This document shows, one piece after another, positions 17,215 to 26,778 of a stretch of DNA of 64,000 nucleotides. A program made the position numbers and the translations under genes. The first letter of the stretch is position 1. Every line of letters begins with the position of its first letter. Under the pieces are notes generated by a model. It was not told the origin of the DNA and made no database searches. It saw only the letters and a list, made by a program, of their open reading frames with translations. Location: assembly GCA_028687585.1 (NCBI GenBank), contig JAQTZV010000012.1:1-64000 (forward strand), given 5' to 3'. Source of the DNA: Desulfuromonadaceae bacterium. GTDB taxonomy: Bacteria > Desulfobacterota > Desulfuromonadia > Geobacterales > Pseudopelobacteraceae.

Positions 17215-17370
17215 TGCTCCAATAACGCGCCAGACAAACAGCGAGAAGGTAAGGAATGTAAGAGGATGATTATAATAATGAAACTGAATTGTGTGGATTG
17301 ATAAGGAGGAAAAACTGTCAGAAGAATCTGTCATATTGTTGCATAACTGCCATATATGACAGATTGCGTT
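17215..17370 (+). repeat. Dispersed intergenic repeat, copy A
   Basis: First of four related elements. Shared landmarks are C-G-C-G-C-C-A-G-A-C-A-A-A-C-A-G near the left end, a central TGAAAYTGRATTG-like segment, and a palindrome at the right end. Here the end forms a perfect 12-bp inverted repeat: AATCTGTCATAT (17325-17336) with ATATGACAGATT (17354-17365). It lies between the 95-aa hypothetical gene and the 3' end of mtfA. Confidence 0.75.
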
Positions 17371-17378
17371 GAGGCTAC

Positions 17379-18191
17379 TTAATTGGATGTATTGAGTTCC
17401 GGTGGATTAATACGGCTCACACGCGCTGCCGGGTCCTGACGATAGTAGGATCCAAGGACGTGGTAAAGGTCGGGGGCGTGAGTACGCAGGGCAAGGGGAC
17501 GATCGAAAAACTCCTCGGTAGCCACAGCAAAAAATTCAGCCTCATTCGTTGCACCGTAGGCGTCGAGAAAGGTTGTCTGTCCCTTCTTGGCGAGACCGCG
17601 CAGGCGGAGGAATTCACGGGTACAGACGGTTACCCACTCGGCAAAAAGATCACTACCGGTAAGTGGCGGAGTGCCGTCGGCTGCTCCATCAAGCATATCA
17701 AGCTTGTGGGCAAACTCGTGGTAGACCACGTTATGACCCTGTTCGGGGTGACGCGCTCCGCGAAGTACGGCGTCCCACACAAGAATCACCGGCCCCTGGG
17801 CGAACGCCTGCCCCAGTATGGCTGCGTTGGCATCAACCGGACCGTCAATGCGTTCAAAAACACCGTAACGCCGTTCCGGAACAACAACCGTGGTCGGGTA
17901 AACGAGAATCGAGTCAACGTTACGATAATAATCGTGTGGGAGCCCCAACAGAAGCAGACATGCCTCCGCAGCAATGGTGATACGAATCTCGTCGGTCAGT
18001 TCCAGACCGCCGCACCCTTCCCAGTTTTTCTCTTCCAGGAAAACCTGCACCATCGCACACAACTCGGTACGTTCAGCATCTTCCAACATTTTAAAGTGCG
18101 CAACGTTAGCGAGTACAATAGCCTCCCATTCCCCAGGAAATGGACGCTCACGTATTTCGGAGCGACGATGGTCACGGAGCCAGTGAATCAT
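17379..18191 (-). CDS. mtfA: MtfA-like zinc-dependent peptidase
   Basis: A 270-residue M90-family peptidase, close in length to E. coli MtfA (265 aa). The zinc-binding helix reads H-E-F-A-H-K-L-D (HExxH), preceded by the V-I-L-V-W strand that matches the P-I-V-L-N-W region of MtfA. In E. coli MtfA binds the repressor Mlc and so tunes sugar transport; no Mlc gene is visible here, so the substrate is open. I chose ATG 18191, with AAGGAG upstream. The frame stays open to 18233. The gene overlaps the upstream PGPGW gene by 20 bp and is last in a three-gene minus-strand operon. Confidence 0.8.
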   Translation of the reverse strand: MIHWLRDHRRSEIRERPFPGEWEAIVLANVAHFKMLEDAERTELCAMVQVFLEEKNWEGCGGLELTDEIRITIAAEACLLLLGLPHDYYRNVDSILVYPTTVVVPERRYGVFERIDGPVDANAAILGQAFAQGPVILVWDAVLRGARHPEQGHNVVYHEFAHKLDMLDGAADGTPPLTGSDLFAEWVTVCTREFLRLRGLAKKGQTTFLDAYGATNEAEFFAVATEEFFDRPLALRTHAPDLYHVLGSYYRQDPAARVSRINPPELNTSN

Positions 18192-18453
18192 GAGTAACAT
18201 TCTCCTTCCGGCAGCCTGCCATAGCTGCACCACGTCTTTTCCTCATCCGCGTAATTCGTTCTTTTACCGTATCAAGCAGTTTTCTTGCCCAGATGAATTC
18301 GGTTGCCAGTATTGCAAGACCGATCGGGATAACCACAAACGCCGGTCCCGGCAGCACGATCATGGCCACTCCGACAATCAGGATTGTGAAGCCGGCTACG
18401 ACGACTATCAGGCGTTTTGCCTGTGCCACTGTTTTTAACACAAGGTGTTTCAT
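18172..18453 (-). CDS. PGPGW-family transmembrane protein
   Basis: A 93-residue membrane protein with a hydrophobic block at about 16-51 holding the family hallmark L-P-G-P-A-F (here PGPAF in place of PGPGW), and a basic C-terminal tail. Two membrane helices are expected. It lies 16 bp downstream of the P-type ATPase gene and overlaps mtfA, so it is part of the same operon. Function unknown. Confidence 0.7.
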   Translation of the reverse strand: MKHLVLKTVAQAKRLIVVVAGFTILIVGVAMIVLPGPAFVVIPIGLAILATEFIWARKLLDTVKERITRMRKRRGAAMAGCRKENVTHDSLAP

Positions 18454-18469
18454 GGGTGAGCTCTATCAA

Positions 18470-21199
18470 TCATTGGCGGTCAAAACCTTTTGGCCCGGAA
18501 TTTTTTCTGTTGCGGATCCATTTATCAAACTCGATAATGATATACACGACTACGGAAGCGCCAATAATCAGCCCCCATTCCCGAAGTCCTATTGACTGGC
18601 TGCCAAAAGCGGTATGCATTGCCGGCAGATAGGTAAACAACATCTGCAGCAACAGCATGAGGCTGACTCCGGCCAGAACCCAGCGGTTGCTGAACAGCCC
18701 GATACGGAACATTGAATGACGCAGTGAGCGGCAGTTGAACAGATAGAAAATCTGGCCAAAGACAAAGACGTTGACCGCACAGGTTCGTGCTGCTGCCACA
18801 CCGCTTCCCCGATGCAGTTCCCACTCAAAAATTCCGAACGAACCAGCCAGCAGCAGAAAACCGACCAGAACAATTCTCTCCCCCACTTCCCGGGTCAATA
18901 GCGGCTGCCGGGGATCAAGGGGAGAGCGCTCCATGATACCTGCCTCCTTCGGCTCAAAGGCGAGCATCAGGCCAAGCAGGACCGCTGTGGTCATATTGAT
19001 CCAAAGAATCTGCACAGGAGTGATTGGCAATTGTACACCGGCAAAAACTGCCGCCATTATCACAAAACCTTCACCAAGATTGGTGGGCAGGGTCCAGGTA
19101 ATGAACTTGACCAGATTGTCATAGACTCCGCGCCCTTCTTCTATAGCAGCTTCAATAGTGGAAAAGTTGTCATCGGTCAGCAGCATGTCGGCCGCCTCTC
19201 TGGCAACCTCGGTGCCGGTAATTCCCATAGCCACACCGATATTTGCCTGGCGCAGAGCCGGTGCATCATTTACTCCGTCTCCGGTCATGGCAACGATATT
19301 CCCTGACGCCTGCAACGCCACAACCAGACGCAGCTTCTGTTCCGGCGCAACTCGTGCGAAGACAATGCTGCGCTCGACGGCAGTAATAAGTTCCGTGTCG
19401 TTCAGAGCTTCAATGTCCTTGCCGTTCAGTGTCACCGTCTGTTCCGACTCGCCGGTGTCACCAAGCAGGCCGATCTGCCGGGCAATCGCCGTGGCGGTAA
19501 TAGCGTGGTCGCCGGTAATCATTTTTACACGGATACCGGCAGCCTGACATACCCTCACGGCAGCGACTGCTTCAGGCCGGGGTGGATCAATCATTCCCTG
19601 CAGACCGAGAAAAGTCAGCCCGCCGGCAACATCGTCATGCTCAAGCGCTGAATCGGAGGGAGCGCTCTCACTGCGGGCAAAAGCCAGTACCCGTAACCCC
19701 TTCTCAGCCATCTGCCCGGCAGCACGATACAATGCATCTGACTCCAGAGCGGCCTGTTCTCCCGTGCTTGAGAAGGTATGACTGCACCGTGCCAGAATGC
19801 TTTCAACACCCCCCTTAAGATACACAACGCGACTGCCTGGCTTCCCATGCAGAGTTGCCATGTACTGATGTTGCGACTCAAAAGGAATAGCGCTGACACG
19901 GGGAAGAGCTGCGGCAAACTGCTCCCGTTCAAGCCCCGCCTTACGGGCGGCAACAACCAGTGCTGCTTCGGTGGGATCACCCTCCACATGCCACTCGGTA
20001 TCAGTCTTGACAACAATGGCATCGTTGCAGAGCAGACCTGAGATCAGGCACTCACGCAGAGCCGGGTTTTCCAGCGGATGTATGGTTTCACCATCACAGG
20101 AAAAATTTCCCTCAGGTGCGTAGCCGATGCCGGAAACGAGAAAAAGGTTCCCTCCGCTATGTACCTCCTGAACAGTCATCTGATTTTGGGTAAGGGTACC
20201 GGTTTTGTCGGAGCAGATAACCGTCGTACTTCCGAGCGTTTCGACCGCTGGAAGCTTGCGGATAATTGCGTTCCGTCTGGCCATTTTGCCAACACCGATG
20301 GCCAGCGTTATTGTCACCGCTGCCGGCAACCCTTCGGGAATAGCTCCTACCGCCAAGGCAACCACCGCCATGAACATCTCTATCCAGGAGGAACCCCGCA
20401 GTAACCCGACAACAAAGGTGATTGCGCCCAGACCGAGAATAACATAGAGCAGCAGTCCACTGAAACGGGTGATTTTATTGGTGAGCGGCGTCGCCAGGAT
20501 ATCAGCAGATGCTATCAACTCGTTAATGCGGCCGACTTCCGTGCTGTTGCCCGTTGCCACGACAACACCGGTTGCGATGCCATAGGTGACCATCGTTGAT
20601 GAATAGGCCATGTTTATGCGGTCAGCCAGCAGTGTATCCTGCGGCAGCAGGTCGCTCTGTTTCTGCACCGGGACTGATTCCCCCGTCAGTGCTGATTCGT
20701 CGATCTGCAGTTCCCGCGAACTCAGTAATCGCAGGTCAGCGGGAACCTTGTCACCGGACTGCAGCAGAACGATATCCCCCGGAACCAGTTCAGTTGCCGC
20801 AATTTGCCGTCGTTCACCGTCACGCAATACGGTTGCCGTGCTGGTCATGGAGTGTGCCAACGCTTCTATGGCTCTGACCGCTTTGGCCTCCTGGATAAAA
20901 CCGATGACGGCATTGACCAGCACGACCCCGTAAATCACACCGGCATCGACCCATTGCCGGAGGAAGCTGGTAACAACTGCCGCAGCAAGCAGAATATAGA
21001 CCAGTGGCTGATGGAACTGCAGCAGAAACAGAACAACCAGGCCACGCCCTTTTTTCTGGGTGATCGTATTTGAACCAAACTGTTCCTGTCGACGCGCCAC
21101 CTCAGGACTGTCCAGCCCGTTATCCGGCTCTGTCGCAAGTAAATCCGAGGCTTCTTTTTCCGGAAGGGTATGCCACTGTTTATTCAGAATATCATTCAT
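18470..21199 (-). CDS. P-type cation-transporting ATPase (P2-like)
   Basis: A 909-residue P-type ATPase of the calcium/monovalent-cation (SERCA/PMR1-like) group. It has an N-terminal cation-ATPase domain (1-75), the T-G-E-S actuator motif at 172-175, the P-E-G-L-P ion-site motif at 288-292, the phosphorylated D331 in D-K-T-G-T-L-T, and hinge motif T-G-D-G-V-N-D-A-P. Its length and lack of heavy-metal-binding domains exclude a CopA/ZntA-type pump. Calcium export is the likeliest role, but sodium or manganese cannot be excluded. It is first in an operon with the PGPGW protein and MtfA. Confidence 0.85.
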   Translation of the reverse strand: MNDILNKQWHTLPEKEASDLLATEPDNGLDSPEVARRQEQFGSNTITQKKGRGLVVLFLLQFHQPLVYILLAAAVVTSFLRQWVDAGVIYGVVLVNAVIGFIQEAKAVRAIEALAHSMTSTATVLRDGERRQIAATELVPGDIVLLQSGDKVPADLRLLSSRELQIDESALTGESVPVQKQSDLLPQDTLLADRINMAYSSTMVTYGIATGVVVATGNSTEVGRINELIASADILATPLTNKITRFSGLLLYVILGLGAITFVVGLLRGSSWIEMFMAVVALAVGAIPEGLPAAVTITLAIGVGKMARRNAIIRKLPAVETLGSTTVICSDKTGTLTQNQMTVQEVHSGGNLFLVSGIGYAPEGNFSCDGETIHPLENPALRECLISGLLCNDAIVVKTDTEWHVEGDPTEAALVVAARKAGLEREQFAAALPRVSAIPFESQHQYMATLHGKPGSRVVYLKGGVESILARCSHTFSSTGEQAALESDALYRAAGQMAEKGLRVLAFARSESAPSDSALEHDDVAGGLTFLGLQGMIDPPRPEAVAAVRVCQAAGIRVKMITGDHAITATAIARQIGLLGDTGESEQTVTLNGKDIEALNDTELITAVERSIVFARVAPEQKLRLVVALQASGNIVAMTGDGVNDAPALRQANIGVAMGITGTEVAREAADMLLTDDNFSTIEAAIEEGRGVYDNLVKFITWTLPTNLGEGFVIMAAVFAGVQLPITPVQILWINMTTAVLLGLMLAFEPKEAGIMERSPLDPRQPLLTREVGERIVLVGFLLLAGSFGIFEWELHRGSGVAAARTCAVNVFVFGQIFYLFNCRSLRHSMFRIGLFSNRWVLAGVSLMLLLQMLFTYLPAMHTAFGSQSIGLREWGLIIGASVVVYIIIEFDKWIRNRKNSGPKGFDRQ

Positions 21200-21292
21200 G
21201 AAACAACGCAGTTGGATTCTTTACTGTTTTGGGTTTCCATTTTTGTGCATTCCTTTTTATATCATGACCGATCGTAATGTTTGGGTGTCTCT

Positions 21293-22249
21293 TCACTCTC
21301 TCGTTTTAACCTGTTTCTGGAGAATCACCTGATTTTCGTGTTCTCTTGACTTGGATTTCAGATACTCTGTTTTTGAAAGGTCGAGGAGCTGTTTCTTGTA
21401 AAGGGAAGTGAGGTCGTACCACTGATTGATTCTCGTGCGGAAAAGAGTTTTTCTGGGAGAATGCAACGTATTGATACACGTCTGAATTGCAAAGTAATAC
21501 CGGACTGCGTTGCGCTCAATCGCCCCGCGAGGACCGCCTATGTAGACCGGTCTGCCGCTTTTGTCTGTTCCGGTTACGGTGAAGCCTACCTTGTCCCGTC
21601 CAAGTGTTGCAAAATAGGCTTTTTCGGCTAGTCGCAGCGCAACACTGTCGTTGTACGCATAACTGACATGAACAAACGTCTTCCCACCGTCCAGCGGCAG
21701 GGCCTCAAATCTCATGGTGTGATCCTTGGTGCCGAATGGTCCTTCATCGGCAGTCAGTATCATATCGAGGTATCCCCGCTGCTGCACAACGGTACGATAC
21801 TGGTACAGGACTTGCCGGGCCTTTTTCGGAGGTTGATAGACCTTCTTCCCGATGTAAAAGGTCAGCTGACCGGAATCCGGTTCTTTACTGTAGGTACATG
21901 CCTTGACATTCGGATGAAGTGACACGATATCGCACCAGGATGACGGGACCTTGAGTGCTGTAACGACGCTGTTGAAGGGAAAATCGAAGACACCGTATAC
22001 ATCAACATTCACTCTGCTGCTCTGCTCAAAAGAGTTGAGGAAGAGCGGAACTCCGAAACTGCTGGCAGTTAATTTCGCTCTGTTGTCGGTATAGGTATCA
22101 AGCAGCATCGCTGCTCCCTGTTGAGGGCTTACAGCGGCTACAGCGGATCCGTCAGGGAAAAGGAACGCAACGGCAGCCATGCAGAGTACCGATATCGTGC
22201 TGATTTTAATTGAATGCACCTGCAAAATGCGCCACATAGCATTCTTCAT
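21293..22249 (-). CDS. Exported protein of unknown function, PLD partner
   Basis: A 318-residue protein with a signal peptide or anchor (hydrophobic I-S-V-L-C-M-A-A-V-A-F-L-F around 16-30, possible cleavage after V-A-A). The mature part is mixed alpha/beta, with repeated F-E-A-L-P-L-D-G-G-K-T-F-V-H-V-S-Y-like strands suggestive of a START/lipid-binding-type fold, which I cannot confirm. Start ATG 22249 overlaps the stop of the phospholipase D-like gene (ATGA), so the two are coupled and probably act together at the envelope. Confidence 0.6.
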   Translation of the reverse strand: MKNAMWRILQVHSIKISTISVLCMAAVAFLFPDGSAVAAVSPQQGAAMLLDTYTDNRAKLTASSFGVPLFLNSFEQSSRVNVDVYGVFDFPFNSVVTALKVPSSWCDIVSLHPNVKACTYSKEPDSGQLTFYIGKKVYQPPKKARQVLYQYRTVVQQRGYLDMILTADEGPFGTKDHTMRFEALPLDGGKTFVHVSYAYNDSVALRLAEKAYFATLGRDKVGFTVTGTDKSGRPVYIGGPRGAIERNAVRYYFAIQTCINTLHSPRKTLFRTRINQWYDLTSLYKKQLLDLSKTEYLKSKSREHENQVILQKQVKTRE

Positions 22250-23634
22250 AGCCATCGGGAGAATAAACTTACAAACCACTCCTGCAGCCTTGGCAACAAC
22301 GGCCTGTTATCCCAATCATCCCGCATAATCTGTTTTGAATTGACAAGATCTCTTGCAAACATGTTCTCCATCTCGGCAGCAAATTCCCTGTTCAGGATTA
22401 TCGCATTGACCTCGTCATTGGTTAATAAGCTTAACAGATCCATATTCGTTGAGCCGACTGTTGACCAGACCTTGTCAATGGTTGCGGTTTTGGCGTGCAG
22501 CAGGGAGGTCCCATGTTCGTATACTTTCACTCCCGACTTCAAAAGGTCCGCATAATAGTGCCGTTGGGCATAAAACGCCAACCGGGAGTCGGTAATTCCG
22601 GGCAGAATTATTTTTACATCTACGCCCCGTCTCGCTGCATCGCTCAGTGCGGTAATTACCTGCTCATCAGGTATGAAATAGGAGTTCGTCAGGTGAATTG
22701 AATGCTCTGCAAAAGTGATGGCAGATACATACACGATAAACGGAATTCTGTTCGTCTCTCCCGGAGTGCTTCCGACCACTCGCACCAGGGCATTACCCCG
22801 TTCTTTCAATTGTGGAAAGTAGGCGCGTTCGGCAAGTACCGGTCCCTTCTGCTTGCGCCAACTATCAAGAAAGAGCTTTTGAAACTCTGCCACCGCCGGT
22901 CCTTCAATCTGGATGTCTGTGTCACGCCAGTGAACAGGAGTGTTTTTACTCTGTTTCCGTTTCAGCGGATTGCTTGAATAGACCTTGCTGATGTTTATTC
23001 CTCCAATAATGGCAACAGTGCCGTCGACTATCAGAATCTTACGATGGTCACGGTGCGCCAGTTCCCAACCCTCCCGTGAGTGTAACGGGTTTATCGGATT
23101 GAATTCGACAATCTGAATTCCGCCGTCACGCAGGCGTTGGAAAAAAACGGCAGGTGTATTTATACTGCCCATGCCGTCATATATGATGCGTACCTGAACA
23201 CCTTCACGTTGTTTCTGAAGTAACAGGTCAGCAAACGCACGACCTGTTTCATCATCTTCAAAGATATAGCTTTCGATATTGATATGGTCTTTGGCTTTTT
23301 TGATCGCTGTGAACATGGCGGCATACGTAGCCTTGCCATCGGCGAGCAGAGCGACTTTGTTCCCTTTCGTCAGTGGGCTTTCTGTTACTGATTCAACAAC
23401 AGCCGTATGTCGTTCAAGAATATCTGTCGGAGCGACAGATCGCTTCAGTTTCGCCATGAGTTCCCTGCTTTTTTGGGGGGAGAGCAGTTCTTTGGACGTA
23501 ACTATCCGACGGGGTTTTTGAGCTGCCGGGGTGTTATCAATAACTTCCGTAACATCTGGCAAAGTTGCGCAGCCGTTGCCGGAGGTTACAATGACTACGA
23601 ACAGAGCGTGTTTAATAAATCTGATGATGAACAT
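22246..23634 (-). CDS. Phospholipase D-like (cardiolipin synthase-like) lipoprotein
   Basis: A 462-residue protein with both HKD motifs of the PLD superfamily: H-R-K-I-L-I-V-D in the first half and H-A-K-T-A-T-I-D with G-S-T-N-M-D in the second. The N-terminus looks like a lipoprotein signal with a Cys at about 22 (S-G-N-G-C), whereas classical cardiolipin synthases carry two membrane helices. So it is probably an envelope-anchored phosphatidyl transferase or phospholipase. It is coupled to the following gene by a 4-bp overlap, and a small lipoprotein gene lies upstream on the same strand. Confidence 0.8.
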   Translation of the reverse strand: MFIIRFIKHALFVVIVTSGNGCATLPDVTEVIDNTPAAQKPRRIVTSKELLSPQKSRELMAKLKRSVAPTDILERHTAVVESVTESPLTKGNKVALLADGKATYAAMFTAIKKAKDHINIESYIFEDDETGRAFADLLLQKQREGVQVRIIYDGMGSINTPAVFFQRLRDGGIQIVEFNPINPLHSREGWELAHRDHRKILIVDGTVAIIGGINISKVYSSNPLKRKQSKNTPVHWRDTDIQIEGPAVAEFQKLFLDSWRKQKGPVLAERAYFPQLKERGNALVRVVGSTPGETNRIPFIVYVSAITFAEHSIHLTNSYFIPDEQVITALSDAARRGVDVKIILPGITDSRLAFYAQRHYYADLLKSGVKVYEHGTSLLHAKTATIDKVWSTVGSTNMDLLSLLTNDEVNAIILNREFAAEMENMFARDLVNSKQIMRDDWDNRPLLPRLQEWFVSLFSRWL

Positions 23635-23724
23635 CTGATTTTCCGATCCGGAAGTGGGTGCATTCCGGCTTGTTTACGCGTATTCACGTATACGTTGATT
23701 TTGTTTCAAAATGCCCCGCTACGA

Positions 23725-23895
23725 TCAACGACGACGATCGTTATCTTCATGATGTTCACCGCGATGCTCCCCGCGAGATCTTTCCTGATTATTTCCATGA
23801 TACCCTCCATCATCCAGCGGCACTAAGAGGCAGCCGGAAATTGTTGCGATTGCCAGAAGCAGAAATGCCAGCTTGACTAATATTGTTGTTTTCAT
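23725..23895 (-). CDS. Small lipoprotein, 56 aa, His/Asp/Arg-rich tail
   Basis: Translating the minus strand from ATG 23895 to TGA 23725 gives a 56-residue protein with a clean lipoprotein signal: K-near N-terminus, hydrophobic core L-A-F-L-L-L-A-I-A-T and lipobox I-S-G-C (Cys at about 20). The mature peptide is very polar, rich in H, E, D, N and R, and ends N-D-R-R-R. It lies 90 bp upstream of the PLD-like lipoprotein on the same strand and may be cotranscribed. No homologue recognised. Confidence 0.6.
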   Translation of the reverse strand: MKTTILVKLAFLLLAIATISGCLLVPLDDGGYHGNNQERSRGEHRGEHHEDNDRRR

Positions 23896-23949
23896 TTGTC
23901 ATCCATCCTTTCGATTGTGACTGCAGATTTACCATCGGTTGTTAAGTAA

Positions 23950-24108
23950 GTGAGCAACTAACGTGCCAGAGGAGGTTTGCTGCTGATCCAGGGTGTAACA
24001 GTCTGATTTTGGAGGTGAAATTATAAACGGCTGGGCCCGGAATATTAAAGTTGCTGGAGGAATCCGTCACAAATCAGAGTAACTGTTATATATGAAGGAT
24101 TGCGGTAA
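23950..24108 (+). repeat. Dispersed intergenic repeat, copy D (diverged)
   Basis: Shares with copies A-C the left end (GTGAGCAACTAACGTGCCAG), a GTGTAACAGTCTGATT-like block and the right-end ATATATGAAGGATT segment. It lacks most of the ACAAACAG stretch. AATCCGTCA and ATGAAGGATT form a partly preserved terminal inverted repeat. It points toward copy B. Confidence 0.6.
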
Positions 24109-24119
24109 TGTGTGACCTC

Positions 24120-24274
24120 AGCACATAACTGCCACATATGACAGTTATGTTATTTTGCGACAGAATCTTCCGCCGGCTTTTGCTCCTCTTTAGTTTCTCA
24201 ATCCAATTTCATTATTCCTATCAGTCTGTTACACTCATGACTTTCTCACTGTTTGTCTGGCGCGATATTTGCTC
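24120..24274 (-). repeat. Dispersed intergenic repeat, copy B (inverted)
   Basis: Minus-strand copy: its reverse complement starts GAGCAAATATCGCGCCAGAC and continues through the GAGTGTAACAGACTGAT block. The far end is a 28-bp near-palindrome at 24123-24150 (ACATAACTG ... CAGTTATGT). Confidence 0.75.
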
Positions 24275-24336
24275 GAGGTAAAGATGCCACACCGTAAGCG
24301 ATGTACTAATCGAGAAGCAAAAAAGGAGATACCATC

Positions 24337-24723
24337 ATGTCATACTGTTTCAGTAAAAAACTGCATGTGCCCTTTGATAAAGCGACCACGAGGGTAATTG
24401 AGGAGTTGAAGAACGAAGGTTTCGGAATACTGACAGAGATCGATGTAACTGAAACGTTGAAACGGAAATTGAACGTTGATTTTCCCAACTACACTATTCT
24501 TGGTGCCTGCAACCCGCAGTTTGCCTATAAGGCATTACTGGCAGAACCCCATATAGGGACGATGCTGCCCTGCAATGTTGTTATTCAGGAGTTGGAAGAT
24601 GGCTTGATTGAAGTGTCTGCCGTGGATCCACTTGCCTCTATGCAGGCAATACAAAACAAAGAACTGCAGGCGATTGCAGGAGAGATTCAATTGAAACTTA
24701 AGAAGGTCATCGAACAATTGTAA
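24337..24723 (+). CDS. DUF302-family protein
   Basis: A 128-residue soluble protein matching the DUF302 pattern: the early F-D-K-A-x-x-R-V-I-E-E-L-K-N-E-G-F-G-I-L segment, then D-F-P-N-Y-T-I-L-G-A-C-N-P-Q-F-A-Y-K-A-L, G-T-M-L-P-C-N-V-V and a V-D-P-L-A-S-M motif. The conserved A-C-N-P-x-x-A and L-P-C-N-V elements are typical. AAAGGAG precedes the ATG. It is commonly found in sulfur- and metal-metabolising bacteria, but its role is not established. It is monocistronic and convergent with the aldehyde oxidoreductase gene. Confidence 0.85.
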   Translation: MSYCFSKKLHVPFDKATTRVIEELKNEGFGILTEIDVTETLKRKLNVDFPNYTILGACNPQFAYKALLAEPHIGTMLPCNVVIQELEDGLIEVSAVDPLASMQAIQNKELQAIAGEIQLKLKKVIEQL

Positions 24724-24813
24724 AAATATACATATTTCGAAGTGGCCTTCATGATGCTGAAACATGGAGGCATCGACAACAACGGCAATTTTAGAGGGAA
24801 GCAGGCCTGCCGG

Positions 24814-26691
24814 TCAGAAAAGCTCCCGCAGGCTTTCGTCGATACCCTTCAGGGTCTCGTACCAGAACTCCTTTGCCGCTTCATGCTTGTCTGTGTCGAA
24901 TTTATCCAGCCAAAATGAGAGTTCCGGATTTGGATCGTTATCAATCTCTTTTTTCCGCTGCAGGAATGTGTGTATAAAGTCGATATTCCGCTCTGATTCC
25001 CAGAAGACGGGACAGTTGCGGCTGTTCATTCTGCTGGCGAGCACCGCGACCGAGCGCATAAACTGTTCCCTGTTGTTAAATAGCGAGTCCATAACTTCCG
25101 GAAGCAGTTCTTCCGCCCACCCCCGGTGAAAACGGCAGATACCAAGGTTGTCCAGTATCAGTTCCTGCTTCATCCGCTCAGCGCACTTCCTTCCCAGTTC
25201 GCGCGGCGCGATGAATTCATTGCTGTACACCATGTAATACTTCCCCATGACTGACATGGGGGCCAGCGCCCCTGCAACCCAGTACTGATTCGGTACCATC
25301 CAGCCGTGCCGACTGAACGCGATGTACACAAAGCGGTCGTGCAGAGCAATTGACCTGTTGTGCGATTGCGTTCGGCTCCACTTGCGTACCCCTTCCCTGA
25401 AATTCAGGATTCCACGACACTCCAGTATCGAATCGATCAGCTCACAGCCGAGTTCCGCGTTGTGCATCGAATCGTGCACGACATCGAAATTCGTTGTATC
25501 CCAGCGGGGACGACGCGTAACACCCAACTCCACCGGTGTCAGCACACCGTTGTCAAGCAGGTCCATCAGCCACGCCAGGACCCCTCCTCCCGAAATGGCA
25601 TCAAAGCCCATGGCGTCACAATGATGGTTCAGTTTCTCTGCCGCCCGTTGATCGAAAATACCGCAGAGCGGCCCCATTGTTTGATACGGTTCATAATCCT
25701 TTTTATAGGCGCCGTTCATTTTCTTGCACACAGCCACACATGGTTCACCGCAGGTCGCCTGCTGTTTCGCCTGAATGGTTTCTTCGTTGAACTGCTTCAG
25801 GTAGTGGGCGATGATGAGATTCTGGTGCAGAGAAGTTCTCTGCTCTTCCGTCTGATAGATCGTGCGATAGTTGAAGGCTATGATCTTGCCACCCATGGTG
25901 GCGTAGTTAACGCCGAAGGTGCCGCCGGTGCCGATCTTTTCGTCGAAGCGGTATTTGGAGGTTGCCTCAAGATCTTTCTGCATCAGGCGCAGGTTATACT
26001 TGTTCCTGAACCATTCGTCTGCGACCGAATGGTCGCGGAAATCGTCACCGACGACAGTCCCCCCATACATAATTGCCACGATGCCATGCTCCTGGATCAT
26101 AGCGCTGCCGAAACCGCCGCGACCGGCCCAGGTGTCAACGTAACTTATGCGTCTTTTCGTGATCGGAACCGACATGATCCCGCCCATATCGGTATGCATG
26201 GCTGCAGGTCCCGCGACCAGGATGCGCGGGTCGTTCTCGTAGCGACTTCCCAGCAGTGCATAGATGTGGTCCGTAAGGGAATACACCCCGGTGCGCCCCG
26301 ACTTCCAGATTGCCTCAACATCAACCGGAATAACCTCGACGACGATCTCCTCGCCGTGATTACGGTTCAGATAGAGCACCGAAGGGACCGGTGCCTTGCC
26401 GACCAGGCTGAGCATATTGATGCCAAGATTATCAAATACCAGTCCCGCTCCACCCATGGAACTGATGTAAAGCCCCTGCCAGCAGGGTGAGAATCCGGTC
26501 ACAACCATGCGGTTTGACCCCGGGAATATCGAACCGGCAAACATGCCGACCCCGAAATTGAGGCTCCGATACTTTTCTGCGAGATGTATCCCGAGATCCG
26601 CCGGACCGAAGTAACGGTCAAACCCGTATTTCCTGGTTTTGTAGAATCCCGTGGATGGGTCAACAAACAGTACTTTTTGATGTATCTGCAT
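24814..26691 (-). CDS. Aldehyde:ferredoxin oxidoreductase-family tungsten enzyme
   Basis: A 625-residue member of the AOR family (tungsten or molybdenum bis-pyranopterin plus a [4Fe-4S] cluster). The N-terminal domain has the usual P-G-S-N-R-M-V-V-T-G and G-G-A-G-L segments. The cluster is supplied by C-x3-C-x3-C (C-G-E-P-C-V-A-V-C) plus a late L-G-I-C. These enzymes oxidise aldehydes, or reduce acids, with ferredoxin. The substrate of this branch is unknown; it is more divergent than classical Aor. ATG 26691 has GAGGG upstream, while the longer frame would need TTG 26724. No ferredoxin or pterin-cofactor gene is adjacent. Confidence 0.8.
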   Translation of the reverse strand: MQIHQKVLFVDPSTGFYKTRKYGFDRYFGPADLGIHLAEKYRSLNFGVGMFAGSIFPGSNRMVVTGFSPCWQGLYISSMGGAGLVFDNLGINMLSLVGKAPVPSVLYLNRNHGEEIVVEVIPVDVEAIWKSGRTGVYSLTDHIYALLGSRYENDPRILVAGPAAMHTDMGGIMSVPITKRRISYVDTWAGRGGFGSAMIQEHGIVAIMYGGTVVGDDFRDHSVADEWFRNKYNLRLMQKDLEATSKYRFDEKIGTGGTFGVNYATMGGKIIAFNYRTIYQTEEQRTSLHQNLIIAHYLKQFNEETIQAKQQATCGEPCVAVCKKMNGAYKKDYEPYQTMGPLCGIFDQRAAEKLNHHCDAMGFDAISGGGVLAWLMDLLDNGVLTPVELGVTRRPRWDTTNFDVVHDSMHNAELGCELIDSILECRGILNFREGVRKWSRTQSHNRSIALHDRFVYIAFSRHGWMVPNQYWVAGALAPMSVMGKYYMVYSNEFIAPRELGRKCAERMKQELILDNLGICRFHRGWAEELLPEVMDSLFNNREQFMRSVAVLASRMNSRNCPVFWESERNIDFIHTFLQRKKEIDNDPNPELSFWLDKFDTDKHEAAKEFWYETLKGIDESLRELF

Positions 26692-26778
26692 ACGTTCCCT
26701 CTGCTGAAATCCAGCCGATGTCAAAATAACAGTCCTGATTCAGTTTCCCGTATTAAATTAATAGAGACCATTCATATG

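Larger units (their letters stand above)
23896..24336. other. Intergenic region with two opposed repeat copies
   Basis: No gene seen. The interval is almost filled by dispersed-repeat copies D (plus) and B (minus), whose palindromic ends meet near 24110-24120. The remaining 60 bp hold the leader of the DUF302 gene with its AAAGGAG ribosome site; I saw no clear promoter. Confidence 0.6.

Noticed and set aside
25360..26490. 376-codon frame opposite the aldehyde oxidoreductase gene
   Set aside because: The minus strand encodes a full AOR-family protein with its cluster cysteines; the opposite frame has no domain signature.
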